Origin: Strongyloides papillosus
Lineage: Eukaryota > Nematoda > Chromadorea > Rhabditida > Strongyloididae
Direction of reading: 5' to 3'
Assembly: GCA_005656395.1 (NCBI GenBank)
Contig: SRSI01000049.1
Location: 1-64,000 of the forward strand
DNA: 64,000 bases
In this document: piece by piece, positions 1-12,094 of the stretch
How the letters are laid out: the number at the start of each line of letters is the position of its first letter
Numbering within the stretch: the stretch's first letter is position 1
Notes under the pieces: generated by a model
Told to the model about the DNA's origin: nothing
Seen by the model: the letters and a program-made list of their open reading frames with translations, nothing else
Databases searched by the model: none
Position numbers and translations under genes: made by a program

Positions 1-792
1 ATAAAACTTCTTAAAGATTCTGATCCTTGGGATTTAAGAGGCTGTGCAAATCAACAAACACTATACCTCAAAAAAGTAGAATTTATGAAATCATTTGATG
101 ATATAATGCAATTAAATTTCTATGCTAATGAACAAATATTCTTTAAAAATTTATTTAAAGAATTTAAGCAATATAAAAATATAGATGTACCAAATTATGA
201 TATTCTTAAAAGTGTTATAGAAAGCCTAAAAGAATCACCTTCACTTGATGCTACTCAAGAAATTCCTGTAGATGTTAAAACATTATGTTTCAATTTGGGG
301 AGTGTTAATTTGGCTTCTAATTACGTTTGCACTTTTACTGACTTGCGAAATGATTTTTCTGCTTCTGAAAATTTATACAATGATAAGAAAAATTTGAACT
401 TTTTTATATCTATTTTTAATAGCCGTTGTAAAGGATATGTTGTCTTTACATCCGACTTTGGAAATAATAAAATAACATCAAAAATATTGAATGATAGTCC
501 AACATTAGAAATTTCGTTAATAACAGCAATGACAAAAATATTAGGTGATAAAAATGTAATTGAAAAAAAAATAACAAAATTCAATGTGGTTGTACTTGAC
601 TATCTCCATTTTGCATTTTTAAAACAAAATGAAAATGTTCTTTTTGGTGATGTTGCAAAACAGATAGCAATAACTGTATATGTTGTTGCACCTCAAGCTA
701 ATTTCATCTGTGAAAATATCAATATTTCAACTATTCTTCTAGGAAATGGAGATGTAGAAGTTTATAGCAATTACATGAAAAAGCTAAGATAG
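1..792 (+). CDS. Unrecognised protein, 5' part outside window
   Basis: The frame is open from base 1 through the stop at 790-792, so the gene starts upstream; the first in-window ATG (85) is probably internal. I do not recognise the family. The stretch before that ATG (IKLLKD...QTLYLKKVEF) matches the next gene (IKIIKDY QTTLLYIKKI), and the C-terminal part (GYVVF...SKIL, then a helix ending KIL) resembles GYVII...SKCHG...VIKI in it. The two are therefore tandem paralogues. The alternating beta-strand/helix pattern could suggest an RNase H-like fold, but no catalytic set is visible. No signal peptide or membrane segment is seen. Existence as a gene is likely; function unknown. Confidence 0.6.
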   Translation: MKLLKDSDPWDLRGCANQQTLYLKKVEFMKSFDDIMQLNFYANEQIFFKNLFKEFKQYKNIDVPNYDILKSVIESLKESPSLDATQEIPVDVKTLCFNLGSVNLASNYVCTFTDLRNDFSASENLYNDKKNLNFFISIFNSRCKGYVVFTSDFGNNKITSKILNDSPTLEISLITAMTKILGDKNVIEKKITKFNVVVLDYLHFAFLKQNENVLFGDVAKQIAITVYVVAPQANFICENINISTILLGNGDVEVYSNYMKKLR

Positions 793-923
793 TTTATAAT
801 TTGTAAAACAATGTTAATAAAATAATTTAAAATTAAAATAATAAAATAAATACAATGTTAAAATTTGATTAATAAAAATGTATAAAATAACAGAAAATTG
901 GCACATAATTTTATTTCCTTATT

Positions 924-2247
924 ATGATGAATAATAACAATAGTTTAATATATTTAAATGAAAGTGCCAATATGCTAGTTAATGGGCAAACAGATGATCC
1001 ACTATTTGAGGGATTAAAGTTCGTTTATGTTTGTAAAAAAACACAATATTGACAAATATGATTCATGGATGCTGAAGGATTTGACAATTGACAAAGTTTT
1101 TGAAGAAGCAGGAAAAGAGAATAAAGAAAAGTCACTGTCAGAAAAACTGGAAATTCTTAAAAATATTAAGATAATTAAAGACTACCAAACAACTCTTCTT
1201 TACATCAAAAAAATTAGTTCATGTTTGTTTGAAAAAGATGAAGCAACGATTATATCTTCGATAACATTTACAGAAAAAGTTCCAAAAAAATACCATAGTC
1301 ATTGTCCTGCTACATTTAAAGACGATTTATTCATAAAATGGTCAAAAATGATTGATGAAAAAGAAAAAGAGATGTTTTCACCTATCCATCATTCTACTCC
1401 AAATACATCAGAATGTTCAACAGCTAGTAATACTTCATTAAGAATACTAAACTCTTCAAAAATTGACGATAAATTACCACAAACAAACATCGTTCTTAAA
1501 CAACATAATTTAAATTTGCATTCTTCTGTTAATAAACCAATGGAAATATCCAAATTAATCAACCATCAACCTCACTTAGCATTAACGGAAATTGATAATC
1601 AACACACAATAATGGTATTAGATGATAAAAATAACCAAACTATAACATCTTTTATGAATAATGGTAATTTGATAAATAGTGTAAACGATATAAATTTAAA
1701 TAACTATAATTCTTCAAGTGGTAAAATTGAAATAACAGATATAAAAGGTTTTGAGGAAATTGATAAACTTGAGAAAAATAATGACAAACCAACATTATCA
1801 TTTAATCTTGTAAATGTTGATAATGCCTTTGGATATGTAATAATTCGTCGCTGTAACCAAAAAACATTTGAAACAAGATCAAAGTGTCATGGTAAAACAA
1901 AAGAAGATTTGGCCACAACATGTTTACTTCTAGATGTCATTAAAATAGTTATAGAGATTAATGATGATGTAAATATACACATAAAAAACAAAAAATTATT
2001 AGAAATATTCAAAAATGTTGATACGACTGGGAAATTTTGCTCCACAAGTGTTGCAGCTAAAGAAGAATATGCTAAAGCATATGTATTATGGCATGAATTT
2101 AGACATAAATTAATATTTTATGTTATTTCTGGTGAGATGGAGACAACATTTACAATGTTGTTAAATTCATATATTACAAAAATGAAGCATAATTGGGTAA
2201 ATGAAAAAAAAGATTTAACAACAAATGAAATTGAGTATAAATTTTAA
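924..2247 (+). CDS. Unrecognised protein, paralogue of upstream gene, with apparent frameshift
   Basis: A 406-residue frame runs 1027-2247, but a better start is the ATG at 924 (or 927) in another frame, giving MNNNNSLIYLNESANMLV and running to 1052. The two frames meet at a run of seven A (1035-1041). With six A the reading would continue through KKHNIDKYDSWMLKDL without a break. Either the assembly has one extra A or the copy is mildly broken. The N-terminal third is acidic/lysine-rich and helical. The middle (about residues 130-260) is Asn/Ser-rich low complexity. The C-terminal 150 residues match the end of the preceding gene. Family and function are not recognised. Confidence 0.6.
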
Positions 2248-5200
2248 TTTAAGTAAAATTGTAAGAAGTTTTATAAAGAGTATTTATTAGTATATCATAG
2301 TATCTTTATTAACATGTTTTAATAATTTGAATTATTGTAAATAACTTTTTTATATTATTTTTTAAAATCATTTCAAAAATCAAACTTATAGAAGTTTAAA
2401 AGCATTATTTATCTCTGTTCATAACAAAAAAAAACTTTTAAATGTTTTAAGTATAAAAAGGGTATAATAAGATAATATTTAAAATAAATCATACTTGTAT
2501 AGTTAAATAATTATTGCTTTTCATTAATATTACTATTACATCTCCAAATTTCTGAAAATTATATTTTTTAAACTATTTAAAAATAATTAAATGTTATTCT
2601 GAAAATCATTCATTGTATTTCGTAGTATAAATATATTTTTTATTACGAATATCATGACATATTTTTTTCAAAAATTATCATTGAAATATTCAAAAATTTA
2701 TAAAGTATGTTGTACAGACATATATTGTAACCGCGATACAAAAAATACCTGTTTGTTCGAATTGTTACAAGTCTAATTTTTTTTACATACATACAATTTT
2801 TTATTAAATAATCTTTATGGTTTGCTAATATAACATACATTTTTATTTTCTTCAAACAATATTAATTATATTGTAACCAAAATTTTTCAGTGTATGTTAA
2901 AAGAATTTAGGTAACTGAGAAATGTACTGATTTTAATATAAAATTTTATTTTAAATTTATAGGAGGTTATATAAGATGATAGTGTGTGTGCGTGTGGAGG
3001 GTAATGAAAAAATTTTTGAGAAATGATGGAGATATGAATTAAAAAGTAGGTAAAATTCTTCCTAATCAAATAATAAGATATGAATTTTTGATAAATTATT
3101 ATTACAATAAAAGTGATTATAGGTATTTTAACAATATTCCCATGATGCTCTAATGTATGGGGAAGAAGTTTTAATTGGTTTTTGTGGGATAGTTTTATGT
3201 TTTTAAAAAAACTTACATTTTCCAATCTGCTTTCCTTTGTCTTTGAAGGTTTTTTGGAATTCCTCGACTGTCTCCTGGGTACTCGTTTGATTTCCATGTG
3301 TAAATGATTAGTACAAAAAAATTAATATAATTTAATAATTGTAAAGGTTGAATGTATGTACAGAAGGTTGGAAATTAGCTCTGCAAATAGGATAAATATA
3401 TAAAAAGTTGTGTGTTATCAATATTGTAGGAAAATAGATTAATCGCTATCAATAAACCTATATAAAAAATACATAAAAAATGGTGATTGAAACAATGGGA
3501 AAAGTTATATAAAAAAATTGTGCAAATGGGATTGTTTAAACAAAGGAGATTCGCAGTGTGAAATACCTTAAGTGCAAAAAAGGATGTTTAATGAACTTCT
3601 CCACGTCTCAAGGGAGCTATAAATAACGAAAGTGAAGAAGTCATCATATGCGAATATACCAAATTTTGGCATGAATAATTAATTAGTGTTTTTATCATCA
3701 TTTCTCCAATCCCAAGAACAAAAAGATACTCATAAAAGTAATATTTCCTTTCATGTCCATACTCTGAATACTGATAAGGGCATTCTATAAAAAGATTTCT
3801 AGTAAAAGAGAAATATTTACAATATAGTACAGTAGATTCTGTTATATAATAAGAATAAATAAAATAATTATTTCCTTTATTTCCATCACCATAAAAAGAG
3901 ATAACTGATAAAGAAAGAGATACACAAAATTATTCATATTAATCATCAAAACTTTTTGTTACTTCTCTCTATCTCGATTCTTGTGATAAAGATGATGGAA
4001 ATAAAGAGATGGTGGGAGGATTGGAGAGATAGAAAAACAAAATAATGAAAGATTAACGTAGGAGACCTTTAAATTCTTACAATAGAGATGATGACAGTTG
4101 TTGTAAATAAAAACACTTTATAGTTTATTTTGTATCTCTGGTGATCTTAAAAGATATGCTGTATATTGGTAATGTATCCTTAAAGATAAGAACAGTTGTT
4201 AGTTATCATAAATTAAGGTACTTTTTATCATTAGTGCAAATTTGATAGGAAGAATTCGTGTCTTTTGATAGGAGATAGTATGAATGATAGAAGATGGGGA
4301 ATTTTAGTAACTTTTTTAACGATTCTTATCAAGGTGAGAATTTGTATTATGTCAAGTTTGATACACGTATATAGGAGTGTGTTTTTATTTATTAGAGTAT
4401 TTATAAATAGTAAATGTCAATATAATTGAAGACTAAAAAAGACCACAATAGTGTGTAAATACGAAACTACATCTGTTTAAGAACAGTAAAAAAGGGTTGC
4501 TAATTAATTCATAAAAGAACTCTCTCTGCATGTTCCTAGTAGCAGGAGTGAGGCACATAACTAGAGTAAGAACAACCATCTTAAGACCATACTCCTAAAT
4601 AAAGCTAAATTAACAAAATAACAAAAGAGAAGCGCGGTAATCAAAAAAGGAAAAAGAGTATAAGATTGCTATTGATTAAAATAATAAGAAACAACAAAAA
4701 AAACACTCTGGTGTTATTTTCAAACTTTACTTTCAAAAAACTTCATATATTTCACGACTCAAAAAATAATATTTTTGAAAAGCTTTCTTTTCAATTTTTT
4801 GTCCTCTCTTTAAATGCCATTCTCTAATCATATTTTAATAATCTTTTCAACAAACATTTTTAAGAATGTATTTTAGTTTGTTTAGAGGCAAAAAAATATC
4901 ACAATTAACTTTATTTTTATTTGACATGAATTAAAAAAGTGTATAATGATTTTGGTTTCTTTTATTTGATGGAGTATTTGAAGGTTATTTAAAAGTTTTG
5001 TGAAAGATTAGGAATGGGAGTTTTATTCCCCTTCCTCGAGAACACCCACTTTTTCTTCTCAAATTATCCTTCTTAAAAGATTTAAATATTTACACAACTG
5101 TTTCGAGATATTTTTTTTAAACGATACACTACGAGGAGAAGGGAAATTGTCTGGTGGTTGGGAGATACTTTATTTATTTAACAAAAATTCTTTTGAAAAA

Positions 5201-5464
5201 AAGTTAATTAACTATTTGAAATACCTAAATTTAGATATAATAACTTATTAAATGATTTAAGTGACAAAGTTATTTTACAACCACACCACGTGATAGTAAA
5301 AATATCAAATTCAAGTTTCGTAAAATTTTATTAAACTTCAAAAATATAATTCCTATTCGTTTTTTTACAATATAGTGATGAAAAGTATACAAATATGCCC
5401 GCAGTAATTAAAATATATAATAAATGTCTTGAGAATAAACACAAAAAAGGTAATTAATATTTAT
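2248..5464. other. Gene-poor AT-rich intergenic DNA
   Basis: Apart from the doubtful exon at 3217-3297, I see no reading frame with coding character, RNA gene or clear repeat. Homopolymer runs and simple AT tracts dominate. Confidence 0.5.
3217..3297 (-). CDS. Possible first coding exon of a small basic protein
   Basis: Minus-strand ATG at 3297 opens 27 codons (MEIKRVPRRQSRNSKKPSKT then KESRLEN), rich in Lys/Arg/Ser, ending exactly at a strong donor GTAAGTTT. A possible acceptor (TTTCTCAG, about 2913-2920) would add only five codons before a stop. No longer downstream exon was found before 2247. It may be a chance frame or a fragment of a gene whose other exons are not recognisable. Confidence 0.2.
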
Positions 5465-5733
5465 TTAGATTGATCCAAAACCGAAACATTGTGAGTAAAT
5501 TTCCGGGATTCCTTCTCTTTGGACGCATACACAAGCCGAGTTACATAAACCCCCATGGAGACGGCAACCGGTGTCGTGACATCCACTACCGGCATTTGCA
5601 CATAACGAGGTGACTCTTGTTGATAACAAACTAATCATTATAACAATTAAACATACTGACAATTGGTAGATAAACTAAAACAAAGTTGAAATATTATTTA
5701 ATTTAAGAATGATAACAAAAAACATACCTTCAT
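5465..5733 (-). CDS. Small secreted Cys-rich (knottin-like) peptide
   Basis: Two exons join to about 71 residues. Exon 1 is only ATG AAG (5728-5733), followed by donor GTATGTTT; a 53-bp intron ends in TTTGTTTTAG, and exon 2 runs 5674 to 5465. The join gives MKFIYQLSVCLIVIMISLLS, a clear signal peptide not visible in the unspliced frame. The mature part has seven Cys spaced C-x6-C-x4-C-x6-C-x3-C-x-C-x12-C. The CxxxCxC core (LCNSACVC) recalls squash-type knottin inhibitors and some defensins, but the spacing matches no family exactly. Secretion is well supported; inhibitor, antimicrobial or other activity is unknown. Confidence 0.6.
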
Positions 5734-7832
5734 TACAAAAAAATCTTGAACAAGATGAGAAATTTAAAAATTAAAATATGAATAATAATGTCTTTTAAAA
5801 AAAGTATTTATAGTTTTATGACTAAAATTGAAATATGTTTAACATTTTTAGAAGTTGCAATAAGTAAAAGATTAATGATCTTTCAGGTAAGACGGGAGAA
5901 GATGGGGGAAATGTGATATATGTAGAGAATTAAGTAAAAAAATATGTATCAGTATCATCATTAATATAAAGAATAACTTCCTGTTATAACATAAATTATA
6001 GTAATATTTTAACCTTATACATAATAACTATATAACGTCTAACAAAAAGTAAGAATGATAATAAAATAGTTATATAATAATTTTCATTATTTTACCACAA
6101 TTTTTATACTTTTCTAAAACATCTCTACATACACACAAATGTATATGAGATCACGTTTATCATAATGTATGTGTCTTCTGATTTTGACTTAAAGTTGAAA
6201 TAATATACATTATCTATGCATCATCACCGAGATACTCCCTCCTTTATGTGTGTTTCATAATGATAGTGAAAGCTACATAAACTAATTACGTAATGAAATT
6301 TTTTAAGTAATCAGGAAAAAATATTAATATGTGTTTGTAGTTTTAATGTAAGTTAATTCTCTTTTTGTTTATTGATGAATGAGATTAGAGATTCTTCTCA
6401 TAGGTGGGGAGGTGTTGGGTGATGGATATGAAATTTTTAGCTCTCCTCCATCCTGCGGAAAGGTTGTTATATTTGATATTCTTGAAAAAAATACTTAATG
6501 TTAAACTAGTTATGAATGTTTAATTTTTCAGTTATTACGTGAATGTGTTTTTTCTTGTTTGATTTATGGACTGATTTGTTGTCTTTTTTTAATGATCTTA
6601 GATCATTTATTTTTGATGGTACTTTACTTGATTCGAGATTTATTTTACTGGAAATTTAGGTGGTTTTTGGTGTTTTAGAAAGTTTCTAAGCTTATCAATT
6701 GAAAAAATGTGTGTTTAGATTGGTTAGAATTAATGATGTGCCATTAATCTAATTTTATAATTGTCTCCTTTCACTTTAACTGTTAGTATCTCAGTAATCT
6801 GATTGTGTTAAGTTTAATGTGTTAAAAGTTAGACAAAGTTATTGTAAACTTTTTTTAAACATCTTTAAAATAAATACGCGAAGAGTTGAGGCACAAATTA
6901 TCAGTTGGTTTTTTTTGTCAAAGTCAATACATGATGGAATGTTATCATAAAGATTTCATTGCTTTCGCTTTTTAATTACTTTCATTAAAATTTATTACTC
7001 TTTGTATGGTTAAAAATAGCAAAATAATATAATTAAACATTCTTCTTCCTAAACTTCCTCGTCTTGAAAGTTGTTTCAGCAATTTAACATTATAAATATT
7101 CTCGTTTTTCGTAAAACAACGTCAAAATCCTCTTAACAGAAAAGTAAATTTGTGTTCCTTCATAGTGTAAACAATTAAAAAATTTCATCATTCTTATTAT
7201 TTAAATTTTCAATCAACGTTTTTTACATCCCATCACCTTCTGAATCAGCAAACTTATTTTTCCACCCATTGTCACTAAAGTCTGTGATTGATTGACAAAA
7301 ATTAAATATCCACAAACAATTATATTCAGGTCAACTTTCATTTTCATTACTCACCACCAATATATGACATCTTTCTCCATTCTATTATGTAACATGCTGT
7401 AAATAATTATTTTTCAATGATCATGTTAAAAAAAGTTTAACATTAAAATTTAGGTATATTACTGGGTAATTATAAATAACTACAAACATTTATACTAATC
7501 AGTGTAATGTTCAAAGGAATATAGTGATTTTAAAGTATAGAATAAAATTTAGAAATCAAAATAAAGTTACACAAGAAGGTGTCGTTAAACTTTTATTGGT
7601 AAATAACGATATAAAAATTAAAATTATTCAATTTTTTACAACGACATCTCAAATATATAAAATATATAATTACATTTAAATGTTCCTGTCTAAAACTTTG
7701 AAATTAACTACTATACAGTTAAAAACAAAGTTACTAGATTTTCAAGAACAAACTTATTACAAAAATATTATACAACAAATAATACAGATAATATACAAAC
7801 AAAAAAATAAGGGTATATAGACAAAAAATATT
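5734..7832. other. Intergenic, no gene seen
   Basis: AT-rich sequence with frequent stops in all frames. The last 250 bases (about 7580-7832) are the 3' flank of the helicase gene on the minus strand. No RNA gene or repeat array was noticed. Confidence 0.5.
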
Positions 7833-10800
7833 CTATATCCAATTTGTTTTACCACCAATACAGGTAAAGTCGACTTTGGTCCCTCCATCGAGTTGGACTT
7901 TCTCGAAGACCTTATCATTGATTTTGTAGGCCATAGTTGTGATCCTCTCGATTAGATTCCTTATAAAATGCTTGATGGCCTGTTCCTTCTCATTCAACTC
8001 CCTCTTAGCACACAACGATTGAAGCAACTCATCGATGATGATCTTTAGATGGAGAATCATCTGAGCTAACTTTGGATCCATATCAAATACATAACAGTCA
8101 TCCAACTTTATCTGTCTCCCTCCATTATATACAACCTTCGATGATCCAAACAACAAAATATGAAGTGGCGATACAACAGAACACTCCTTAAACATAGCAA
8201 AAGTCGTAATGATCTTCTGACTATAAATTATGAACGGAGATCTGTTTTCAAAATTCTCCTTATCCAACGAGATGACAGAACACTTGTGAGCCGACATCTT
8301 GAAACCATCCATATCAAGGAAGACACGCTTCTTACTCTGATAAGCTACATTTGGGTAGTAAGACTTAACAAGAAGTGCTATGATAACATGCATAGCTGGA
8401 CAGGATGATTTATTATTTACAAGTCCATAGTCGTTGAAGGAGCATTCATAGAACTGCTGCTTGAGGACGGTGAAGATTTGGCTCCTTACTTTGAAGAGGT
8501 ATTGTAAGGAGGATTCAGCGATGTATTCATACATGTCCGTTTCATAGCTAAAGAGTCTCTCTGTCTTTACACTCTCCTTGACTGCCATTAAAGGTATTAG
8601 GTGATCACTGATGAAGTCTCCACAGAGGTTTAGTATGAAGTCAGCCATATCGTTGGGATCACTGCTGTTTGTGTACAGAGAGTTTGAAGATCCATAGTTT
8701 CCTGAGATTATTGATATAGAGTCAACGAGGTTAAATAATATAGCCGTGATGATACATTTTGCGGTATCAGGTGTGAAAGGTAGACGTTGCATGATCCTGC
8801 CAATGTACGTTAGATTAAAGTTTCTATCTAACGCAGAAAGGTGCATGAGGTACTCTTCAGACTCATGGATATTCTTATCATCTATCTCCTCCATTGCATC
8901 TTTAAGGAAAGCTCGAGAATCTCCAAGACCAAGTGCCTTAATATCCAAGATCGTAGAATGTAACGGAGCTGTCTTGATCTCCGCCTCAGACTGTTGTTGC
9001 AATGAATCCCATAGCTCTCTGGTTACAAGACGATAGCAATAACCAGGTCTAACTCTCCCTGCTCTACCTTTCCTCTGCTCCATACAATCTTTTGAAGCCC
9101 ATCCAATCCTAAAAACAGCAGCTGCAGTATCGTGGTGTCTCATCTGCATCTTCTGTTTGCAGGAATCAATTATGTAGAGAACATCATCAACAGTAATTGA
9201 ACTTTCGGCTATATTTGTAGAGACAATAACCTTTATCAACCCTGTAGGTGGTTCTTGAAATACACGATTTTGTTCCTCAGTCGATAGATTTGAGTGAAGA
9301 GGCAAGATCCAATATACATCACTCCCTTCAGTTCCCTGCAATCTGTTGATGCATGTCGTAATCTCGGCCCATCCAGGAACAAAAATAAGTATAGACCCAT
9401 AATCATCAGTCTCCTCCATAACTTTGGCACTCTCCTTAATCATTTCAATGATGATGTCGTATGGAAACTCCTCATCCCGTTCAATGAACTTAGCTACACT
9501 CCTCGCAATTGGAGATATAAAGTTTTCTCTATTTACATTTTCAAAACTCCACTCTTCCTTTTCACTGTCATAACCTTCTGGATGTTCAAAGTTTGCTGGG
9601 ATGTAGTGGTAGTATTGGATGAACTCATCCAAATACATCTCCTGGACTTGGTGTGATGTTCCGCTGAGCTCGATAACCTCGATACCATCTAAGTATTTTT
9701 CGAATTGTTCAGTATTTACAGTAGCCGACATCAAGATTACACGTAAGTTTGGATATTGATACATCAGTTTCTTTAAAATTATTAGAAGAAAATCCGTGTC
9801 GAGGGTGCGTTCGTGGACTTCATCGACAATTATGTGCGATACTCCCCGAAAACCAGACGAAAGTTTCCTTAAAATGGTTCCAACTGTTCCAAAGACTATA
9901 GATCCAAACGGTCTTGGGTCCACTTTGTCGAAGCGCACACAATATCCCACTGATTCCCCAAGTTTCTCATATCTTTCCTCAGCAACCCTTTTTGCTAAAC
10001 TAATTGCCGATAATCTTCGTGGCTGTGTAATGATGCAGTTAAATTCCGCTCCGCGCCCTTGTGTGATGTAGTGCTTTAAGAGAATTTGCCCTACTTGTGT
10101 ACTTTTCCCAGATCCAGTACTAGACTTAATCAAAATAACTTGACAACGTTCTGAAGCATCCACAATATGAGACTTCATTGAGAAAACAGGCAATTTCCGT
10201 CTCATGTCCTCCAATGTCTTATCGGGTCTCTTCATATTTTCCTTATAAAGTACCTCCTGTGATATCTCATACATCCCTTTATTGAACCATTTGTCATTAT
10301 TAGCCATTGGAGCCCCTGACCAGCAGTTATAGTTAGGACGGGGTGGAAACCATTCATCCATTAGCTGATTATCGTGAAGGATTTCATAGTTTTTATTCCT
10401 ATCTTCAGGTTCCTTTTCCAAGTCTAATATAGATGGTGGACTGATAATTATTGGCGTAGTTGCATCTGTGCTAAATTCTGGTAACTCTACATTAATCCAT
10501 TTGTAGAAGGCTTCGATGTCCGCAAATAGGTCGGCGTCATCTGGTATCTCAACTGTAGCTTTAGTCATTCCTATCTTCCGTTCCCGTTTCTTATCCTTGA
10601 CGACGTACTCTCCCTCCTTTGCCAATTGTTTGAGGATGTCGAAGGCACATTCTATTGCTCCAGTCCTTTTAGAGTGGGTGATCTTGAGGGCGTTGTACTT
10701 CTTTCCATTTGACTGCAAAGTTATCTCGAGGGTTGTCTTGAACTTTCTGTAAATGATAAAATAAATAATGATATTGGAAATAGATGATGATAAACTTACA

Positions 10801-11417
10801 GTGGTCTACAACCTGGAACAACATCATAATCAAAAACAGCTGAAGTTTGGCCTTCTCTGTTAAGTATCTGGTTTAGTAAAGACTTAGCATTCTCGTCCGT
10901 AACCTCCTTCCCAAGTATCATTATTGCATCACTTTCGTTCTGCGTAACAATAACAGCTTGTTTGGGTGTCAGGTCACCTTTCTTGGCCGCTCCAAAATTA
11001 CACAACTTCAAGTTTTTCTCCGGTCCATCATATATTTTTTGAAGGATTTCATAAGCACAAAGATTGTACCCAACATCCTTTTCATCATTCTCCGAGTACC
11101 CTGAGTATTTGGGACCATTTAGAGTTAACTGAACAGAGGCATTACAATAGAATGTTCTAGAATCATGATAATTATATTAACAAAAAAATGGGGTATAAAA
11201 CTTACACAGAATCTGGTGTCATTTTTATTTTACAATTGATATCGACCTCCTTCCTCCCCTGACGGTTTAGGATCTCATTGAGGACAGCTAAAGCATTTGT
11301 GGTGTTGGCTTTTTTTCCACAGACGATAATTGAGTTCCTCTCGGCCTCAGCTTTGGCGTCGTATATTGGCTTCTTGGAACCAGGATAGTAGAATGGAACT
11401 GGTTCGTTTTTTTTCAT
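7833..11417 (-). CDS. DExH RNA helicase, RHA/MLE/DHX9 type
   Basis: Three exons, 11417-11206, 11156-10800 and 10746-7833, with introns of 49 and 53 bp (GTAAGTTT donors), encode about 1160 residues. Two double-stranded-RNA-binding-like modules (about 45-120 and 165-235) precede the helicase core: motif I TGSGKST (about 410-416), motif II DEVH (498-501), SAT (530-532), motif V STNIAESSITV and motif VI QRKGRAGRVRPG (747-758). HA2/OB-fold-like sequence follows. The order and motif VI wording match DHX9/maleless, helicases that unwind RNA and RNA-protein complexes in the nucleus. Unlike typical RHA proteins, the C-terminus lacks a Gly/Arg-rich tail and ends in GGKTNWI. The spliced start is MKKNEPVPFYYPG. 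It could be an orthologue of nematode rha-1 or a paralogue. Confidence 0.92.
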
Positions 11418-11851
11418 GTTACGTGAAGAATAAAATGCGAATAATTCTTCTAGATGGCAATTTTATTATACAAAATTTTAAAGAAATGGGATTGGTGTAG
11501 AGAAGTGATACTCTTTTATATCAATTTGGGATTGAGTTATACTTTGGACTTTTGACTATTGGGTAGTATGTTGCGATGCCTCGTTATCGTAAATTTCTTT
11601 ACTTTATCATCTCTCTTTGTTAATGTAAGTTAATGTATATGGAGAAGTTAAAAATTAATTGGTATAGGGTCAAGAGATTATTATCAATGTGAATAGATCT
11701 ATTAGAATTATTGGATGAAACATATAGCTGATAAAATTGACATAGGACGGTAATTTAAAAATTTTTAACTATCATCGTATAACTTGGAGAAAATTAAATT
11801 CTCCTTTCTCCATTATTGAATTGCTTTAGACTATTTCCTCTTGAAATATAT
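11418..11851. other. 5' flank of helicase gene
   Basis: AT-rich spacer between the helicase start and the inverted-repeat element. It should hold the helicase promoter, but no specific motif was recognised. Confidence 0.4.
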
Positions 11852-11875
11852 ATTATAATTAGCAACCTGCACAAT
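11852..11875 (+). repeat. Left terminal inverted repeat
   Basis: Exact reverse complement of 13512-13535. Sequence immediately inside the two copies diverges at once (left CCTGT, right TTTTT). Confidence 0.7.
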
Positions 11876-12094
11876 CCTGTATTTTGAAAAAACGTCGTTC
11901 CAACATAAAAAAGTAGATGAAAAATGTACCCCCCTCAAAACTGTAAATAACTTTGAATAACATTTAAATAAGCAAAAAAAATAAAAAATTAATGTGGTAT
12001 TCGTAATCAGCATAGAAATCTGAATCTAGAAATATAAAAATTGTAAGAAAAAATTGAAAAAATTTTTTTGGTACTTAACCATTTGACTCATGTT

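Noticed and set aside
1036..1042. A AAA AAC as a retrovirus-type -1 slippery heptamer
   Set aside because: Codon boundaries do not match the heptamer phase, and the needed shift is +1 (or -2), so classical -1 frameshifting would not join the two frames.
2652..2855. 67-codon minus-strand frame
   Set aside because: AT-rich chance frame without splice sites, signal or homology.
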